Under the pieces are notes generated by a model. It searched no databases. It was not told the origin of the DNA and worked only from the letters and a program-made list of their open reading frames with translations. This document shows, piece after piece, positions 34,901-35,838 of a DNA stretch of 35,838 nucleotides; position 1 is the stretch's first letter, and each line of letters starts with the position of its first letter. The stretch lies in the NCBI GenBank assembly GCA_902792005.1, contig CADAXW010000026.1:1-35838 (forward strand). Direction: 5' to 3'. The stretch is from an uncultured Lachnospiraceae bacterium (GTDB lineage: Bacteria; Bacillota; Clostridia; Lachnospirales; Lachnospiraceae). A program made the position numbers and the translations under genes.

Positions 34901-34929
34901 TTGCGGCCTTTTCAGGCATGATGTATCAT
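34901..34929 (+). promoter_or_regulatory. Putative sigma-A promoter of the plus-strand methyltransferase gene
   Basis: TTGCGG (34901-34906) and TATCAT (34924-34929) have a 17-nt spacer and end 28 nt before the ATG at 34958. It is divergent from the condensin promoter, with about 65 bp between their -35 boxes. Confidence 0.6.
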
Positions 34930-34957
34930 AGGAATATCTTAACTGACGAGGTGTATT

Positions 34958-35838
34958 ATGAGTGAAGCAATCGTAGTTCTGAAGAAGGGCGAGGGCCGCA
35001 CCATCAAGGCCGGCGGTGCCTGGATCTATGATAATGAGATTGACCGGATTGAAGGTGACTTCACCCCCGGTGATATTGTAGCTGTGCAGGATTTCGACGG
35101 ATATCCCATGGGGCGGGGTTTCATCAACCCGAGGTCAAAGATCACCATCCGGATGATGACCCGGGATGCTTCCCTTACCATCGATGATGATTTTCTCAGG
35201 AACCGCGTTCAGGCAGCATGGCGGTACCGGAAGGCTGTGACAGACACCTCCTCCTGCCGGGTCATTTTCGGCGAGGCTGATTTTCTGCCGGGACTGGTGG
35301 TTGATAAATATGAGGATGTACTTGTGGTGGAATCCCTGGCTTTGGGCATCGATCTCCTGAAGCCGAAGATCCTGCAATATCTGACAGAGGCGCTTGCTGA
35401 GGACAACATCCGTATCCGCGCCATCTTTGAACGAAGTGATGCGAAGATCCGCGAGAAGGAGGGCCTCCCCAGGACCAAGGGACTCATCTGGGCGGCTTCT
35501 GCTCCTGACGAGACCTACCATTCCGACCGCAATGTCCTGGGAGTTTTATCCGACGCAGATCATCCGGATTTCAACCCTCGTCTGCAGATCGTTGAGAACG
35601 GTGTGAAATACTGGGTAGATGTGGAGAACGGCCAGAAAACCGGTTTCTTCCTGGATCAGAAGGGAAACCGAATGGCCATGCAGCAGCTGATCCGCCGCAT
35701 GAAGGCAGCCGGCGAAAGTGTCCGGGTTCTGGACTGCTTCACCCATACCGGTTCCTTTGCCCTGAACTGCGGACTGGGCGGCGCAGACAGTGTTCTTGGT
35801 ATCGACGTGTCTGACCTGGCTGTGGCACAGGCCACAGA
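34958..35838 (+). CDS. RlmI-like rRNA large-subunit methyltransferase (partial, cut by window end)
   Basis: The frame is open from the ATG at 34958 to the last base, 293 codons. It begins MSEAIVVLKKGEGRTIKAGG, a PUA domain (about residues 1-75, GGAWIYDNEIDRIEGDF). A linker region with VIFGEADFLPGLVVDKYED follows, then the methyltransferase start: NGQKTGFFLDQKGNRMAM and motif I VLDCFTHTGSFALNCGLGGA. The order matches RlmI (23S rRNA m5C1962 methyltransferase). The catalytic region would lie beyond the window. GAGGTG lies five to six nt before the ATG. Confidence 0.92.
   Translation, partial: MSEAIVVLKKGEGRTIKAGGAWIYDNEIDRIEGDFTPGDIVAVQDFDGYPMGRGFINPRSKITIRMMTRDASLTIDDDFLRNRVQAAWRYRKAVTDTSSCRVIFGEADFLPGLVVDKYEDVLVVESLALGIDLLKPKILQYLTEALAEDNIRIRAIFERSDAKIREKEGLPRTKGLIWAASAPDETYHSDRNVLGVLSDADHPDFNPRLQIVENGVKYWVDVENGQKTGFFLDQKGNRMAMQQLIRRMKAAGESVRVLDCFTHTGSFALNCGLGGADSVLGIDVSDLAVAQAT

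Noticed and set aside
1..35838. CRISPR arrays, insertion sequences, rRNA or tRNA genes
   Set aside because: No regularly spaced direct repeats, transposase motifs, or rRNA/tRNA sequences were recognised anywhere in the window.

Overview
The window looks like a chromosomal segment from an anaerobic Firmicute, most likely a Lachnospiraceae-type Clostridium relative. Reasons: the gene order of the S10-spc-alpha ribosomal cluster, a zinc-type adenylate kinase, zinc-type S14 and L36, strong AGGAGG ribosome binding sites, and intermediate GC. The genus cannot be named from sequence alone.

Layout. (1) Positions 2-14898, all on the minus strand, hold the ribosomal supercluster, transcribed right to left: rpsJ, rplC, rplD, rplW, rplB, rpsS, rplV, rpsC, rplP, rpmC, rpsQ, rplN, rplX, rplE, rpsN, rpsH, rplF, rplR, rpsE, rpmD, rplO, secY, adk, infA, rpmJ, rpsM, rpsK, rpsD, rpoA. 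A consensus sigma-A promoter lies at 15225-15253 and is followed by a leader of about 320 nt. A second consensus promoter sits inside the cluster before rpmJ (2978-3006). Three unusually large gaps (after rpsJ, after infA, after rpmJ) carry inverted repeats, a repeat shared by two of the gaps, and a possible Shine-Dalgarno-sequestering leader before rpsM. (2) Positions 15283-16186: one lone type IV pilin-like gene on the plus strand with its own promoter, ending in a bidirectional terminator. (3) Positions 16188-17087: an RlmI-family methyltransferase. (4) Positions 17177-20935: a NatA/NatB-type ABC exporter (one ATPase, two permeases). (5) Positions 21008-27240: citrate synthase, a metallophosphoesterase, a cytosolic ParB-like/PnrA-like fusion protein, a D-2-hydroxyacid dehydrogenase and an NAD(P)-malic enzyme. 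(6) Positions 27288-34764: a MukBEF/Wadjet-like condensin module (JetA-, JetB- and JetC-like genes) followed at once by a radical-SAM-family protein that has lost two of its three cluster cysteines. (7) Positions 34958-35838: a divergent RlmI-like methyltransferase cut by the window edge.

The most unusual part is region 6. It is a three-subunit SMC-like complex with no JetD nuclease gene next to it. Its JetC-like ATPase has a variant P-loop and Asp-Asn where Asp-Glu is expected in Walker B. The adjoining photolyase-like radical SAM homologue is probably unable to bind its iron-sulfur cluster in the usual way. The four genes overlap or nearly touch and share one consensus promoter, so they are probably one functional unit. 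The 5' end of the JetA-like gene also appears to be split between two reading frames.
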